Assembly (NCBI GenBank): GCA_044445965.1
Contig: JBIOEJ010000008.1
Coordinates: 8,411-72,410, forward strand
Length of the DNA: 64,000 nucleotides
Source: GAS188 sp044445965
Lineage (GTDB): Bacteria; Pseudomonadota; Alphaproteobacteria; Rhizobiales; Beijerinckiaceae
Direction of reading: 5' to 3'
Notes under the pieces: model-generated
Databases searched by the model: none
The model's input: the letters and a program-made list of their open reading frames with translations, nothing else
What the model was told of the DNA's origin: nothing
Program-made: the position numbers and the translations under genes
Shown: positions 9,086 to 18,900 of the stretch, piece after piece
How the letters are laid out: the number at the start of each line of letters is the position of its first letter
How positions within the stretch are numbered: position 1 is the stretch's first letter

Positions 9086-9832
9086 CTACCAGCCCACGAG
9101 GAGCCGCAACAACAAAGCGATGACCACGACGATAAGTGAAAGCGCACCGGTTATCGCAACTTTGCGCCGTATCCGGCGCTGGCGGGCGGCGGATAGTGCC
9201 GGCGCCGTCCAATCCGCAGCCTTTGTTCCCCAGACACCCAGCACCCCACCGCGGCCCTCGATCATGCCGAGATCGCGAATCGGCGCGGCCGCCCGCCTGG
9301 CGATGTCAGCCACGAGCTTTGGAAAGACCGAGCTCGCGAGCGGCGTTCCGATTGCCCGGTCCTCGAAGAGGAAAATCAATTCTCCATTCCTGCGCCGCAG
9401 GACATAGGCGCGCTGCATGCTCTGCATCCCGAGGCTGGGATACGCCTCGAGCCGGGTTTCGATCGCTTCGATATCCGCATACAAGATCTTCGCATGTTGC
9501 GAAGCTGCCCGGCGGATCAGCGACCGGCCGGCCGGCAAATCGAGGAGGAGGTGGTCCTTTTCCAGGACGACACGCAATCCCCATTTGCCCCTCGAATCCC
9601 GGGCGACATAAGCGGTAAGGCCGGCCAGGAGACATGCCAGTGCAATGACGAGCATGCTCAGCGCCCATTGCCTGTTGAGCAACAAGAGAACGGTGAAAAG
9701 CGTCATGAGCGCGCTTGCGCCGCCGAGGACAAGGACGGCGCAGAGCGACAGGAGACGCTGGCCTAGCGGTGTCTGGAAAACCATCGGGGCCGGTGTGCCA
9801 TCGCGGGGCGCCTTTTTCGCGGCAATCGCCAT
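9086..9832 (-). CDS. Hypothetical membrane protein
   Basis: A 248-residue protein I do not recognise. It has a polar N-terminus of about 25 residues, two adjacent membrane segments (about 27-50 and 55-72), a soluble middle part with WGLRVVLEKDHLLLDLPAGRS and AYVLRRRNGELIFLFEDRAI that looks like a PH-like beta domain, and a final membrane helix (about 225-245) ending in GW. The pattern of two N-terminal helices followed by a beta-rich domain resembles bacterial PH-domain membrane proteins, but this is only an impression. It is a single gene between DUF4424 and the methyltransferase on the same strand. Confidence 0.7.
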   Translation of the reverse strand: MAIAAKKAPRDGTPAPMVFQTPLGQRLLSLCAVLVLGGASALMTLFTVLLLLNRQWALSMLVIALACLLAGLTAYVARDSRGKWGLRVVLEKDHLLLDLPAGRSLIRRAASQHAKILYADIEAIETRLEAYPSLGMQSMQRAYVLRRRNGELIFLFEDRAIGTPLASSVFPKLVADIARRAAAPIRDLGMIEGRGGVLGVWGTKAADWTAPALSAARQRRIRRKVAITGALSLIVVVIALLLRLLVGW

Positions 9833-9889
9833 GAACGAAACGGAGGGCTCGCGCCTCGCGCACCACCAAAAGCCGGTACGGCGATCCGA

Positions 9890-9918
9890 CCGAGGGGCGG
9901 CGAGACGCCGCCCCTCGG
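9890..9918 (-). terminator. Strong hairpin after the methyltransferase gene
   Basis: A perfect 13-bp G/C-rich inverted repeat with a 3-base loop (CCGAGGGGCGGCG / CGCCGCCCCTCGG) lies 11 bases past the methyltransferase stop. There is no T-run directly after the stem on the minus strand (the nearest is about 20 bases on), so termination is plausible but not certain. Confidence 0.5.
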
Positions 9919-9928
9919 GTGCTCGTCA

Positions 9929-10771
9929 CTACCATTCATATCCCGTCTTATAGGCCTTCAGGGAGAAGGAGAGCGGCATCGCCACCTGCCCGTCGGGCAA
10001 GCGATAAAAGCGGTCTCCGGTCTCGACCATCATCGGCAGCCGCTGCCAAGGCAGCACTTCGTGCTCGTGGAAGAAGTCGAGCCGCAGGCCCGCATCCAGC
10101 ACGCTGCCGATGATCTCGGATAGCGGGTGCTCCCACTCGTGCAGGCGGTTGTTCACCAATGGCGTGGGGTCTCCCGTGTAGCACGTGGCAGCCTCCGTCA
10201 CGACTGGACGATCGCTCGGCGTGCGCCAGGGGAATCCAGGCTCGATCCAGCCATCGACCTCGCGCATCGTGGAAAGATAAGGGTGCTGCTCGGCGAGGTA
10301 GAGAAACCCACCTGGCGCCAACAGGCCCGACACGATTTCAGCCCAGCGGGGGATGTCGGGCAGCCAGTTCAACGATCCCCAATTCACGAAGACCGCATCG
10401 AAGCCTCCCTCGAGCACGCGCTCAGCGTCATAGACATTGGCCTGGACGAAATGCGCCTCGAGCTCGGCCTCTTCCGCGAGCTCCTGGGCGGCCTTGATCG
10501 CCTCGCCGGAAAAATCCAGCCCCGTGACGATCGCCCCGCGCCGCGCCAGGCTCAATATATCGAGGCCGAGATGGCATTGCAGATGCAACACGTGCTTGCC
10601 GCTGACATCCCCGATCTCGGCTGATTCGATCCCCATCAATACGTCTTCGCCCGCCCGGAAGCGGTCGAGCGCGTAAAACCCCTCTTGGTCGCGCATGTGG
10701 AGCGCGGCGCGCTCATCCCAGGTCGATCGGTTTTCCTGGACCCAACTGCCCGAAGCGCTGTGACCATCCAT
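9929..10771 (-). CDS. Class I SAM-dependent methyltransferase
   Basis: A 280-residue Rossmann-fold methyltransferase. Motif I is HVLHLQCHLGLDILSLA (about residues 62-78), an atypical version in which the usual E/DxGxGxG is replaced by LQCHLG; acidic motif II is GLDFS; motif IV is AVFVNWGSLNWL. The sequence resembles a broad family of small-molecule methyltransferases beginning NRSTWDERAALH; no substrate can be assigned. ATG at 10771 follows AAGGAAG. Divergent from the ligase/exporter unit across a 337-base gap, so it could belong to the same pathway, but nothing shows this directly. Confidence 0.85.
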   Translation of the reverse strand: MDGHSASGSWVQENRSTWDERAALHMRDQEGFYALDRFRAGEDVLMGIESAEIGDVSGKHVLHLQCHLGLDILSLARRGAIVTGLDFSGEAIKAAQELAEEAELEAHFVQANVYDAERVLEGGFDAVFVNWGSLNWLPDIPRWAEIVSGLLAPGGFLYLAEQHPYLSTMREVDGWIEPGFPWRTPSDRPVVTEAATCYTGDPTPLVNNRLHEWEHPLSEIIGSVLDAGLRLDFFHEHEVLPWQRLPMMVETGDRFYRLPDGQVAMPLSFSLKAYKTGYEW

Positions 10772-11108
10772 GACATAGCTTCCTTTCTTGCCATTTGGCC
10801 CTCGAGGCCAAGAAGGCGCTGAACCCAAGAGCATTTTCGGTGACCATCCTCCGCGCGGTTGCGAACCAGACGGCGGAAATGGCGCGGATCGAACGATGCC
10901 CCCAGCACCGGCCATTGGTGGCCGGGCAGGGGGCTTCACAAGCTTGGTCGGGCGAGCCCGCCCATTGGTTCATGCGAATGACGCATCGGGAATAAGTTAC
11001 GGCGGCAAGCTCCAGCCTGTGAACCGAGATGCGTCCCGTTGCGACACAATGGGGTGCACGCGCTCCGCGGCACGTAACCCAACCGGCTCATGACATTGGA
11101 GAGTTGAG
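10772..11108 (+). other. Divergent intergenic region, 337 bases
   Basis: Separates the minus-strand methyltransferase from the plus-strand ligase gene and must hold both promoters. I see a ribosome site for each flanking gene (AAGGAAG on the minus side; GGAGAG before 11109) but no convincing -35/-10 pair, operator palindrome or small gene. Confidence 0.5.
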
Positions 11109-12605
11109 ATGGATGCGGCAGTGAAGCTCGTGACGAGTGACAGCGATGATGGTCGATCGGCCATGGAGTTCCTGCCTCAGATCGGCCGTGACGAATTGAC
11201 GGTCGCCCCGGCGAACGAGGACAGCCCATATAATCGTGATTGTCTCGAGTTCTGGGAGTCCGAGCAGACGCGCCCCGCGCATGTGTCGGCGGGCGCAAGC
11301 CAGATTCCGGCGCCGTTCAATGCGTCGTTGGAGTCGTATCTCGACCGCTGCATGGAGCATCCTTATCTGCCGCAGTCGGTCATCAAGGAGCAGCAGCTCG
11401 CCCGCATCAAGCAGCTCGTCGAGCTCGCCTATAACGACATCCCCGTCTATCGCGACAAATATCAGGCAGCCGGCTTCAGCCCGTCGGACCTGAACACTTA
11501 TGAGGACATTCAGAAGATCCCGGTCATCACCAAGGCCGAGCTGATCGCGGCTTTCCCCGGTCGCTGCGTGAATTCGCGCTATCAAAGCGAAGATCTGTTC
11601 CCGACGCGGTCCTCCGGATCATCGGGCCAGACGCTGCTGATCCGCGTCGATTACGACGCCATCCTGACCGACACCATCCAGGGCGTGCGGCAATTCGCCA
11701 TGCAGAGCGGCGGCAAATACAGCCGCGACGACCTCTTGGCCCATGTCTACACCGTGCCTTGGTGGTTCTCCTCGCTCGACGGCGCCTATCAGACGGCGTT
11801 CATCTCGAATCTCTTGCCGCCGTCGCGCGTCGCCAAGCACCTGCGCAAGATCGCGCCGCAGATTCTCTCGTGCTATCCCTCGAACCTCGAGGCGCTGCTG
11901 CCGCATGCGCAGGAGTTCAATTCGTCCCTACGCCTCGCGGTCACGCATTCGGAATATTCGTCGCGCGCCGCGCGCCAGGCCTGGTCCAAGCAATTGGGCA
12001 TCCCGGTGCTCGACGAGTACAGCTCCGAGGAGGCGACGAGGATCGCCCTCGAGCTCCCCTGCGGCCACTATCATGTCTGCGAGGACACGGTGCACCTCGA
12101 CGTGCTCGATCCGGAGACCATGCAGCCGCAAATCCCCGGCCGCTCGGGCCTCGCGGTGATCACCAATCTGCTCAACGAGGCCATGCCCTTCATCAGGTAT
12201 GTCCAGGGCGACTACGTGACCAGGCCGGAGAACCCCGAACCCTGCGACGTGCAATGGTCGCAGATCGCCAGCATCGATGGCCGCATGAACGATGCCTTCA
12301 TCAATCTCTTCGATCGCAAGGTGCCGGCCGGAAGCGTGCTCGACATCACCTATCGCTGGATGTTCGACAGCGACCTGCACCTCGCGCAATTCGAGCTGGT
12401 GCAGAAGCGCGCCGATCTGATCGAGACCACCTTCGTGCTCGGCAATGGAGTAGCCGAGAAGCGGCTGCGCGACGTGCTCCCGCATCTCGAGGATCTGCTG
12501 TCGTTGTGCCTGGAGCATCCGGTCCGCGTGAAGGCCAATGTCGTCGAGGCCTTCCCGCCCAAGACCGGCAAGCGTCGGCCGATCCGCCGCGACATCACGG
12601 GATAA
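11109..12605 (+). CDS. PaaK/CapK-like adenylate-forming enzyme
   Basis: A 498-residue member of the phenylacetate-CoA-ligase-like branch of adenylate-forming enzymes. It has a PaaK-like N-terminal segment (about 85-140, LARIKQLVELAYNDIPVYRDKY), a phosphate-binding loop RSSGSSGQ (about residue 176), the adenine-pocket region YSSEEATR (about 308), the DGR hinge (IDGRMNDA, about 398) and a C-terminal lysine in TGKRRP. It should activate a carboxylate as its AMP ester, then pass it to CoA or another acceptor. The first about 85 residues are not part of the family core. No carrier protein, thioesterase or ring-cleavage gene lies nearby. It is followed after 63 bases by an ABC-2 exporter. ATG follows GGAGAG. 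Substrate unknown. Confidence 0.85.
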   Translation: MDAAVKLVTSDSDDGRSAMEFLPQIGRDELTVAPANEDSPYNRDCLEFWESEQTRPAHVSAGASQIPAPFNASLESYLDRCMEHPYLPQSVIKEQQLARIKQLVELAYNDIPVYRDKYQAAGFSPSDLNTYEDIQKIPVITKAELIAAFPGRCVNSRYQSEDLFPTRSSGSSGQTLLIRVDYDAILTDTIQGVRQFAMQSGGKYSRDDLLAHVYTVPWWFSSLDGAYQTAFISNLLPPSRVAKHLRKIAPQILSCYPSNLEALLPHAQEFNSSLRLAVTHSEYSSRAARQAWSKQLGIPVLDEYSSEEATRIALELPCGHYHVCEDTVHLDVLDPETMQPQIPGRSGLAVITNLLNEAMPFIRYVQGDYVTRPENPEPCDVQWSQIASIDGRMNDAFINLFDRKVPAGSVLDITYRWMFDSDLHLAQFELVQKRADLIETTFVLGNGVAEKRLRDVLPHLEDLLSLCLEHPVRVKANVVEAFPPKTGKRRPIRRDITG

Positions 12606-12668
12606 GCGAGGAGCCAACCGGCTCCTCCCCTCTTCTTCCCGCAGCCGGCCGATAAAGGGACTAGTCCG

Positions 12669-13466
12669 ATGGGTAATTCGCTCGCTCGCATCGCCGCCAT
12701 GACGCTGCGCTACTGGTACTTGCTGCGGGCCTCGTGGCCGAGGCTCCTGGAGGCCGTCTACTGGCCCGCCATGACCATCGTCGTCTGGGGATTTCTGCAG
12801 CTCTATTTGTCGGGCAGCAAATCGGGGCTGGCGGGAGCCGCTGGAATCCTGCTCGGAGCGGTCTTGCTCTGGGATATTCTGTTTCGCGGCCAGCTCGGCT
12901 TCACCTTCTCGTTCCTCGAGGAGATCTGGTCCCGCAATATCGCCAATCTGATGATGAGCCCGCTACGGCCTGCGGAGCTCGCCGTCGCGTTGATGCTGAT
13001 GAGCTTTGTGCGGCTGGTGATCGGCACGATCCCGGTGACGATCTTGGCCTACGCTTTGTTCGGCTTCAACATCTACGGTTTGGGCTTGGGGGTCGCGGCC
13101 TTCTTCGCGAATCTGGTGATCACCGGCTGGGCGCTCGGGCTCGTCGTTTCCGGCGTCGTGCTGCGCAACGGGCTCGGGGCGGAGAGCCTCGCCTATTCGA
13201 TGATGATCGTGCTCCTGCCGATCTCCTGCGTCTACTACCCGGCGACGGTCCTGCCCGTCTGGTTGCAGCCGATCGCCTGGTGCCTGCCGCCGACCTACGT
13301 GTTCGAGGGGCTAAGGGCCATTCTGCTCGACGGCGTATTTCGCGGCGATCTGATGCTCGAATGCCTGGCGCTGAACCTCATCTATCTCGGCCTCGGCTTC
13401 GCAAGCTTCATTCTGCTCATGCGCAGCGCCCGTCACAACGGCGCCATCCTCACGATGGGCGAATGA
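12669..13466 (+). CDS. ABC-2 type exporter permease
   Basis: A 265-residue membrane protein with six predicted helices, matching ABC-2 permeases of the NodJ/DrrB kind: the amphipathic N-terminus (LRYWYLLRASWPRLLE), the charged central loop LEEIWSRNIANLMMSPLRP and the conserved ISCVYYPATVLPVWLQPIAWCLPPTYVFEG-like region (13225-13310). Such permeases dimerise and export lipids, polysaccharides or drugs. The gene lies between the adenylate-forming enzyme and the ATPase, with 45 bases before the ATPase start; the three are almost certainly one transcript. Confidence 0.9.
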   Translation: MGNSLARIAAMTLRYWYLLRASWPRLLEAVYWPAMTIVVWGFLQLYLSGSKSGLAGAAGILLGAVLLWDILFRGQLGFTFSFLEEIWSRNIANLMMSPLRPAELAVALMLMSFVRLVIGTIPVTILAYALFGFNIYGLGLGVAAFFANLVITGWALGLVVSGVVLRNGLGAESLAYSMMIVLLPISCVYYPATVLPVWLQPIAWCLPPTYVFEGLRAILLDGVFRGDLMLECLALNLIYLGLGFASFILLMRSARHNGAILTMGE

Positions 13467-13511
13467 CGGCGACATCGCATGCCATCGCGCTCAACCTTAG
13501 GAACCAACACC

Positions 13512-14429
13512 ATGGACCGCATCGAAGAATTCTCGCACGAGGCCGGAAGCGACAGCCATCCGACCGGCGACGCCGCATGGGAAAGCAAAGGCAGCCTCGT
13601 TCCGGTCACGCCGGATCTGCCGGTCGTGTCCAACCTGCCGGCCGTGTTTGCGTCCGATGTCGCGCCCGCCATCGTCGTGGAGAATCTCAGCAAGAAATAC
13701 GGATCGGATTTTGCCGTCGAGGATGTCAGCTTCTCGGTGCCGCGCGGCGCGACCGTAGGGCTGCTCGGCGGCAACGGGGCCGGCAAGACGACGACCATCG
13801 CCATGATCATGGGGCTCGTCATCCCGACCTCCGGCAGGGCCTGCGTGCTCGGCCAGGATATGGCAACCGCGCGCCATAAGGTGCTCGGCCGGATGAATTT
13901 CGAGAGCCCTTACGTGGCCATGCCGGCGAAGCTCACCGTGCGCGAGAACCTGAACGTCTTCGGGCGTCTTTACGGCGTCCGTAATCTCAAGGCCCGCATC
14001 GCCGAGCTCGTGGAAGAATTCGATCTCGGTGACGTGCTCGATCGCGCCACCGGCCAGCTTTCGGCCGGCCAGAAGACGCGGGCGGCGTTGGCCAAGGCGC
14101 TGCTCAACGATCCCGAAGTCCTGGTGCTGGACGAGCCGACCGCCTCGCTCGACCCGGACCGGGCGGGATGGGTGCGCGGCTGCCTGCAGGCCTATCAGCG
14201 TCGCCGCAACGCGGCGATCCTCCTCTCTTCCCACAACATGCAGGAGGTCGAGGAGCTGTGCGACTTCGTCGTGATCATGAGCTATGGCAGCATCGTCGAA
14301 AGCGGCGCTCCGCAGGAGCTCATCAGCCGCTATGAATGCGAAGGCCTCGACGAGGTCTTCGCCGTCATCGCCCGCGAGGAAGAGGAATATTGGTGGGCGG
14401 AGGAGGAGGAATCCGGCTCGGAAACCTGA
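13512..14429 (+). CDS. ABC exporter ATP-binding protein with terminal extensions
   Basis: A 305-residue ABC ATPase partnering the preceding ABC-2 permease. After an unusual disordered N-terminal extension of about 53 residues comes the ABC domain: Walker A GGNGAGKTT (about 92), signature LSAGQKTR (about 185), Walker B VLVLDEPTA and the H-loop SSHNMQE. The C-terminus ends in a very acidic stretch (EEEEYWWAEEEESGSET). ATG at 13512 is supported by AGGA eight bases upstream; an ATG at 13479 would add 11 residues but lacks a ribosome site. The extensions are not part of the usual DrrA/NodI layout and could be docking sites for the upstream enzyme (inference). Confidence 0.9.
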   Translation: MDRIEEFSHEAGSDSHPTGDAAWESKGSLVPVTPDLPVVSNLPAVFASDVAPAIVVENLSKKYGSDFAVEDVSFSVPRGATVGLLGGNGAGKTTTIAMIMGLVIPTSGRACVLGQDMATARHKVLGRMNFESPYVAMPAKLTVRENLNVFGRLYGVRNLKARIAELVEEFDLGDVLDRATGQLSAGQKTRAALAKALLNDPEVLVLDEPTASLDPDRAGWVRGCLQAYQRRRNAAILLSSHNMQEVEELCDFVVIMSYGSIVESGAPQELISRYECEGLDEVFAVIAREEEEYWWAEEEESGSET

Positions 14430-14529
14430 TTTCCGCCGATTGGTCAGCGGTCGGCGCAGTTCCTCGAAGACGCCAAGCCTTCGCGGGTCTCGCCGTCAGC
14501 GCGATGCGCGGCTGATGCGTCGGCCGTTG

Positions 14530-15030
14530 TCAAGGGAGCGGCGATGGTGTCTTCCGGGGGCCCATCTCTCGTCCAGTCGGGTCTGTCTCGAGTACCGACT
14601 CGTGCAAACCGTCGATATTTCCCAAGACTTTTCCGTCGCCGTCGATCTGGACGAGAGCCCAGCCGAGATCGGCGACCTCCGGTTCAACTTTCCCCGGGTC
14701 TTCCAAGAGGTAACAGAAACTGAACAGAAGCTCGGCCTGCATGCCGCGAACGACGTCAGTGATATCGTCGTCGGTCGCGCCGAGGGCTCGAAGCTTCTTC
14801 AACGCGTGACCCACACCCGCATATGGTTCGTCGGGGTGGGTCTGGGCGCGCGCGATGGAGCTTCCTATCCACCGCGTATCATCCTCGCTCACCACCTCCC
14901 GCCATGCTTGCCGCAGGAATAGAAATCGAGCGAGCTGAGGGATTCCCTCCTGGATCTGGGAGCGCGCCCAGCCTTCAGGGTCTTGGGCACCCAGGCGTCG
15001 AAAGAGTGCCGTCAATTCTTCTTGGTTCAT
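14530..15030 (-). CDS. Hypothetical protein, 166 residues
   Basis: A soluble protein that I do not recognise, starting MNQEELTALFRRL and well supported by AGGAGG eight bases before the ATG. It appears mostly helical, with conserved-looking stretches such as DDTRWIGSSI, HALKKLRALGATDDDITDVV and LCYLLEDP-like (FCYLLEDPGKVEPEVADLGW), and ends with a hydrophilic tail. The composition and codon use match a real gene. It is last in a minus-strand cluster after the GH94-like gene and the DMT permease; the layout does not suggest a role. Confidence 0.7.
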   Translation of the reverse strand: MNQEELTALFRRLGAQDPEGWARSQIQEGIPQLARFLFLRQAWREVVSEDDTRWIGSSIARAQTHPDEPYAGVGHALKKLRALGATDDDITDVVRGMQAELLFSFCYLLEDPGKVEPEVADLGWALVQIDGDGKVLGNIDGLHESVLETDPTGREMGPRKTPSPLP

Positions 15031-15071
15031 GCTGGGTCGACCTCCTGATTGATGGATGCGGACGTGCGAAA

Positions 15072-15962
15072 CTACAGCCGCTCGCGGACGAGCAATGCGC
15101 GCGGCATGACGCGGTTGCGCCTGAGCGCTATGATCAGCACGCCGATCAGCGTAATGACGGCGCCCCCGACCATGCGCAGATCGAGCCGGTCGCCGAGAAG
15201 CGCAACGCCGAAACCGATGGTGAAGACGGGCGTCAGGAGCATGAGAGGCGCCACGAGATTGGCCTCGTAGCGGCGGATCAGCCAATAATAGGCGGTGTGG
15301 GCGACGACCGAGACGACAAGCGCGGAGAAGGCGAGGCAGGCGATGAAGGTCCAGCCGCCGCTCCAGGCTTTCGCCATCTGTCCGCTCTCCAGCAGCGCCG
15401 ACGCAAGGGCCAGCGGAACGACCGCGCTGAGCCCGGCCCATGCCTGAAACTGGAGCGGGCGCACGCCCTTGATCTGCTTCATCAGGATCGCGCCCAGCGA
15501 GCCTGATGCAGAAGACAGCACCACGAAGAGCAGGCCTTTCGACAGGGCGAGGCCGGCAGGGTCCCAGATCACCAGGATGGTGCCGCCGAGGGTAAGAGCC
15601 ATGCCGAGCGCGCGGCGCCAGCGGATCGTCTCGCCCAGCATCACGATCGACAGGAATGTCGTGATCGGGAGGCCGACCTGGCTGACGATCGCCGCGCTCG
15701 AGGCAGTCGCATCGCGCAAACCGACGAAATAGATGCCGAAGCTGCCGCCGCCGATGAGAAACGACGCGGCGACGAGCCGCAGCCTCGGTTGCGGCATGGG
15801 ATAGAGCCATGGGAAAACGGCGAGCGTGATCAGCACGCAGCGCAACGCTCCGTAGAAGAGCGGCGGCACGCCGAGCTCGGACACGACGATCTTGCTGACG
15901 ATCGCGTTCATGCCCCAGATCAGGCAGATGGCCACGACGATGGCGAGATCGCGTAAGTACAT
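15072..15962 (-). CDS. DMT-superfamily permease (EamA domains)
   Basis: A 296-residue ten-helix protein with two EamA repeats; typical features are LIWGMNAIVSKI in helix 1, QVGLPITTFLSIVMLGE at the end of the first repeat and TPVFTIGFGVALLGDRLD at the equivalent place in the second. It exports or imports a small metabolite that cannot be inferred. It begins 12 bases after the GH94-like gene, so co-transcription and perhaps a linked substrate (an oligosaccharide-derived or osmolyte-like product) are possible. It is only distantly similar to the first DMT protein in the window (851-1816). Confidence 0.87.
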   Translation of the reverse strand: MYLRDLAIVVAICLIWGMNAIVSKIVVSELGVPPLFYGALRCVLITLAVFPWLYPMPQPRLRLVAASFLIGGGSFGIYFVGLRDATASSAAIVSQVGLPITTFLSIVMLGETIRWRRALGMALTLGGTILVIWDPAGLALSKGLLFVVLSSASGSLGAILMKQIKGVRPLQFQAWAGLSAVVPLALASALLESGQMAKAWSGGWTFIACLAFSALVVSVVAHTAYYWLIRRYEANLVAPLMLLTPVFTIGFGVALLGDRLDLRMVGGAVITLIGVLIIALRRNRVMPRALLVRERL

Positions 15963-15974
15963 GGGATGCGCGGA

Positions 15975-18900
15975 TCAGGGTGAGCCTTGGCCGCCGGACA
16001 GTCTCCACGACAGATGGCGGCCATCGACGGTCATCTCCAGGGTCAGCTCGCCGAATGATGCAGGCAGAACCGGCGCGACGGTCCGCTCGCCGAAATGACG
16101 GCGAAGACCGAGCGCGTGGCGCATCAAGATGTTGGTGAACAGCCCCGGTCCGCTCGAATAGATACGCCAGCCGCCGTCGACCGCGATTTGCCCCGCCTTG
16201 ACGCGCTCCCAGGCGGCGTTCGCCTCGTAGCGATCGCGGAAGGAGGCGTCGCTGCTGCTGAAATAGCTGTTGCGCTGCCGCGGCGAGGCGTAAGCGAGGC
16301 GATCGGTGACGGTGATCGGATTGGCCACGGCGAGCGCGTCCCAAAGCGCCTCCGCCTCTCCGAGGACCGCCATGGCCTCCGCGTAGCGCAGATGCGCATG
16401 GACATACATGAGCCCGATCTCGCGGCCGAAGAAGGACGAGGATTCGGCGCGCCGGAAGATCGCTTGCGGCCCGCCCCGATAGGTGACCGGCCTGTCCATC
16501 AACCGCACTCCATCCGGAAAGAGGAGATGCTCGCGGATGATGGCGAGATGGTGCCTCGCCTGATCGGGCGTGAACAGGCCGGCGATGATGCCTTGCGTCA
16601 TAGGCAGCAGGGAATAGCTGAGCCCGGTGCGGCGGTCGCTCGGGTGCAGCAGCACTTCGCATTCGCCTTCGCCGAAGATCGCGTAGCCCGCCACGGTCCC
16701 GTCACGCACGAGATGGCGGTTGAAATCGACCGCCATCTCGGCCGCAAGCCCCTCGAGCTCCGCGGCCGCCGGGGCGCGGCCGGCGCGGCGCAGCACCTCA
16801 GCATAGCGGTTGAGCTGCTGGAACAGGAGGGCGACCGTCCAGCTGCTCACCATCCTGTCATGCATCGCCGGGTCGACGGGTTGCAGGCTGTCGTTCCAGT
16901 CCCCTTCGCCATAGCGGATGAGACGGGTGCCGGGGATGAACCGTTCCTTCACCGTGGCGATGAGCTTGTCGATATGGGCAGCGATGCTATCTCGCCGCTC
17001 GGTCTTGGCGAGGTCGTCCTCGCGCCGCCAGGCGACCGCTTCGTCCAGAAAGCCGACATCGTCCGTCGCTTCGACATAATCGCATAATGCCTTGAGCGGC
17101 CAGACGATCACGTCGCCGTGGGAATGCTTGTCCTGGATGAACGAATAAGGCTCCAACATGAACCATTGCGGCCAGTCGCCGCCACGCTCGTATTGCTGCG
17201 CGAAGAGGATGCGCAGGATGTTTTTCACCGGCGCGTCATGGCCGAGCGAGAGGAAGAACTCGACCGGGCCCTGGCACACGTCGCGGGTGCCCCAGGCAGC
17301 GCCGGTATATTGCTCGAGGCCGTGCGGCACCGTCAGGTGCATCATGGCGTTATGGGCGAACCAGGGCAGGATCGTCTCGATCGCCGCCAGATCCACGCCT
17401 GCCTGGCCGGGGCCGCTGGCGCGCAGCCGCAGGGGAGGAGACAGATGCGTCCAGTATCCTGCCGCGGGCGTCAGCATCGCCTCGGCCTCGATGCCGCTCT
17501 CATAGGCTTGCACCAGACGCTCGGCTTCCACGGCATCCGTCATGGAGCCGACGACCGCGAAGCCGAAACTCGTCGTCGCGCGTGTCCGCAACGCGATATA
17601 GCCGCCGTTGCGGGCGAGGCCGTCTTCGTACAGCAGCTCGTCGCCGCCGATCGTCTCGATGGCCTGCGGGGCGCCGGTGACGAGGTGATAGACGGCGTCC
17701 GGATAATGCTCCGCCCACAACCATTTTGGGTCCGGGCGGAAGGAGAACTGCTTACGCCCAGGGTCGATGGCGATGCGGCTCGCATGGTCGAGCTCGCGCT
17801 CGCCGAGGACGAGATGCGCGAAGACGAGGAACCGGCAGGGCTCGCCGGTGACATTCACTTTCCACTGCATGGCGGCGTGCTCGCCGGAGGCGATGGCCCG
17901 CACGGTGATGATGCGGTGATCGAGATGGTAGCTCCAACAGCAATCGCCGAGCCCCATATCGAATACGGACGGCACCGCCAGCAGGCGCCATGCGCCCGAA
18001 AGCTCGACCAGGATGCGCAGGCCGCTCGCCCGCGTGATGTTGTAGGGGTCCCGCGATACCGAGAACAGCTTGTGGAACGAGGTGTTGCCGATGGTGAGCT
18101 GAGCGGCGAAGACACCATGCATCCAGCCCGTCGCGCATAGCGTCGCGTCATCGGGGAGCATGGCCTTTCCGCTGCGCAGCAAGGTGCCGTGGCGGCGCGC
18201 AACCATCAGCTCCTTGTCGCGCAGCACGACATGGCGGTTATGCGGCCCATCATCAGGGGTGAAGAAGGACAGGAGACGCCCTCGCGAGCGCTCGTCGTGC
18301 AGGCGCTCGTCGAATGCTTTCGCCACCTCCTCCTCGCCGAGGGAGCGGGCGATGATGGGCGAGGCGTCCTGGACGATGCTGCGTAGCGCAGGCTCGAGCG
18401 GGATCTCCGCAGGCTCGAACTCCGCCTGGGCTCGCCATACGAGGTCGAGCCTTTCGAGGTCGGCATCGCTCGAGGCTGGGCCATGGTCCGGCTCGTAGAG
18501 GCCGAAGAACGTCCATGTCACGGTCCTGCCAGCAACCAGCGCGGCGGGGCGCGACTGGATCGCCGGACAGGCGACCTCGTGCTGGAGGCGCTCTCCAGGA
18601 AGATCGGTGCCGAAACCGAGGGTGAGGCCGGCTGCGTCGCGGAAGCCGGGTCCGAAGAGTTGCAGGGCGTCGGTGGCGAAGCTTGCCGCGCCGTCGAGAC
18701 AGCCATGCGTCACCCACGGATGCCCATCACCCTGGCTCAGATTCTGTCGGCTCATCACCACCAGCCCGGCTTTGGGGTGCCTCGCGATATGATGGTCGAT
18801 ATATTGCGAGGCATAGGCCTCGTTGCTCATGAGAAAGGCGCGCTCGGCCAAGCCGACATCCTGCACCAGGATGATGTCGCAGGGCAGGGCGCGATCGCTC

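Noticed and set aside
14530..16662. A 710-residue open frame reading through the GH94-like and DMT genes
   Set aside because: Only its last 166 codons, from the ATG at 15030 with an AGGAGG site, look like a real protein; the rest is out of frame with the true genes.
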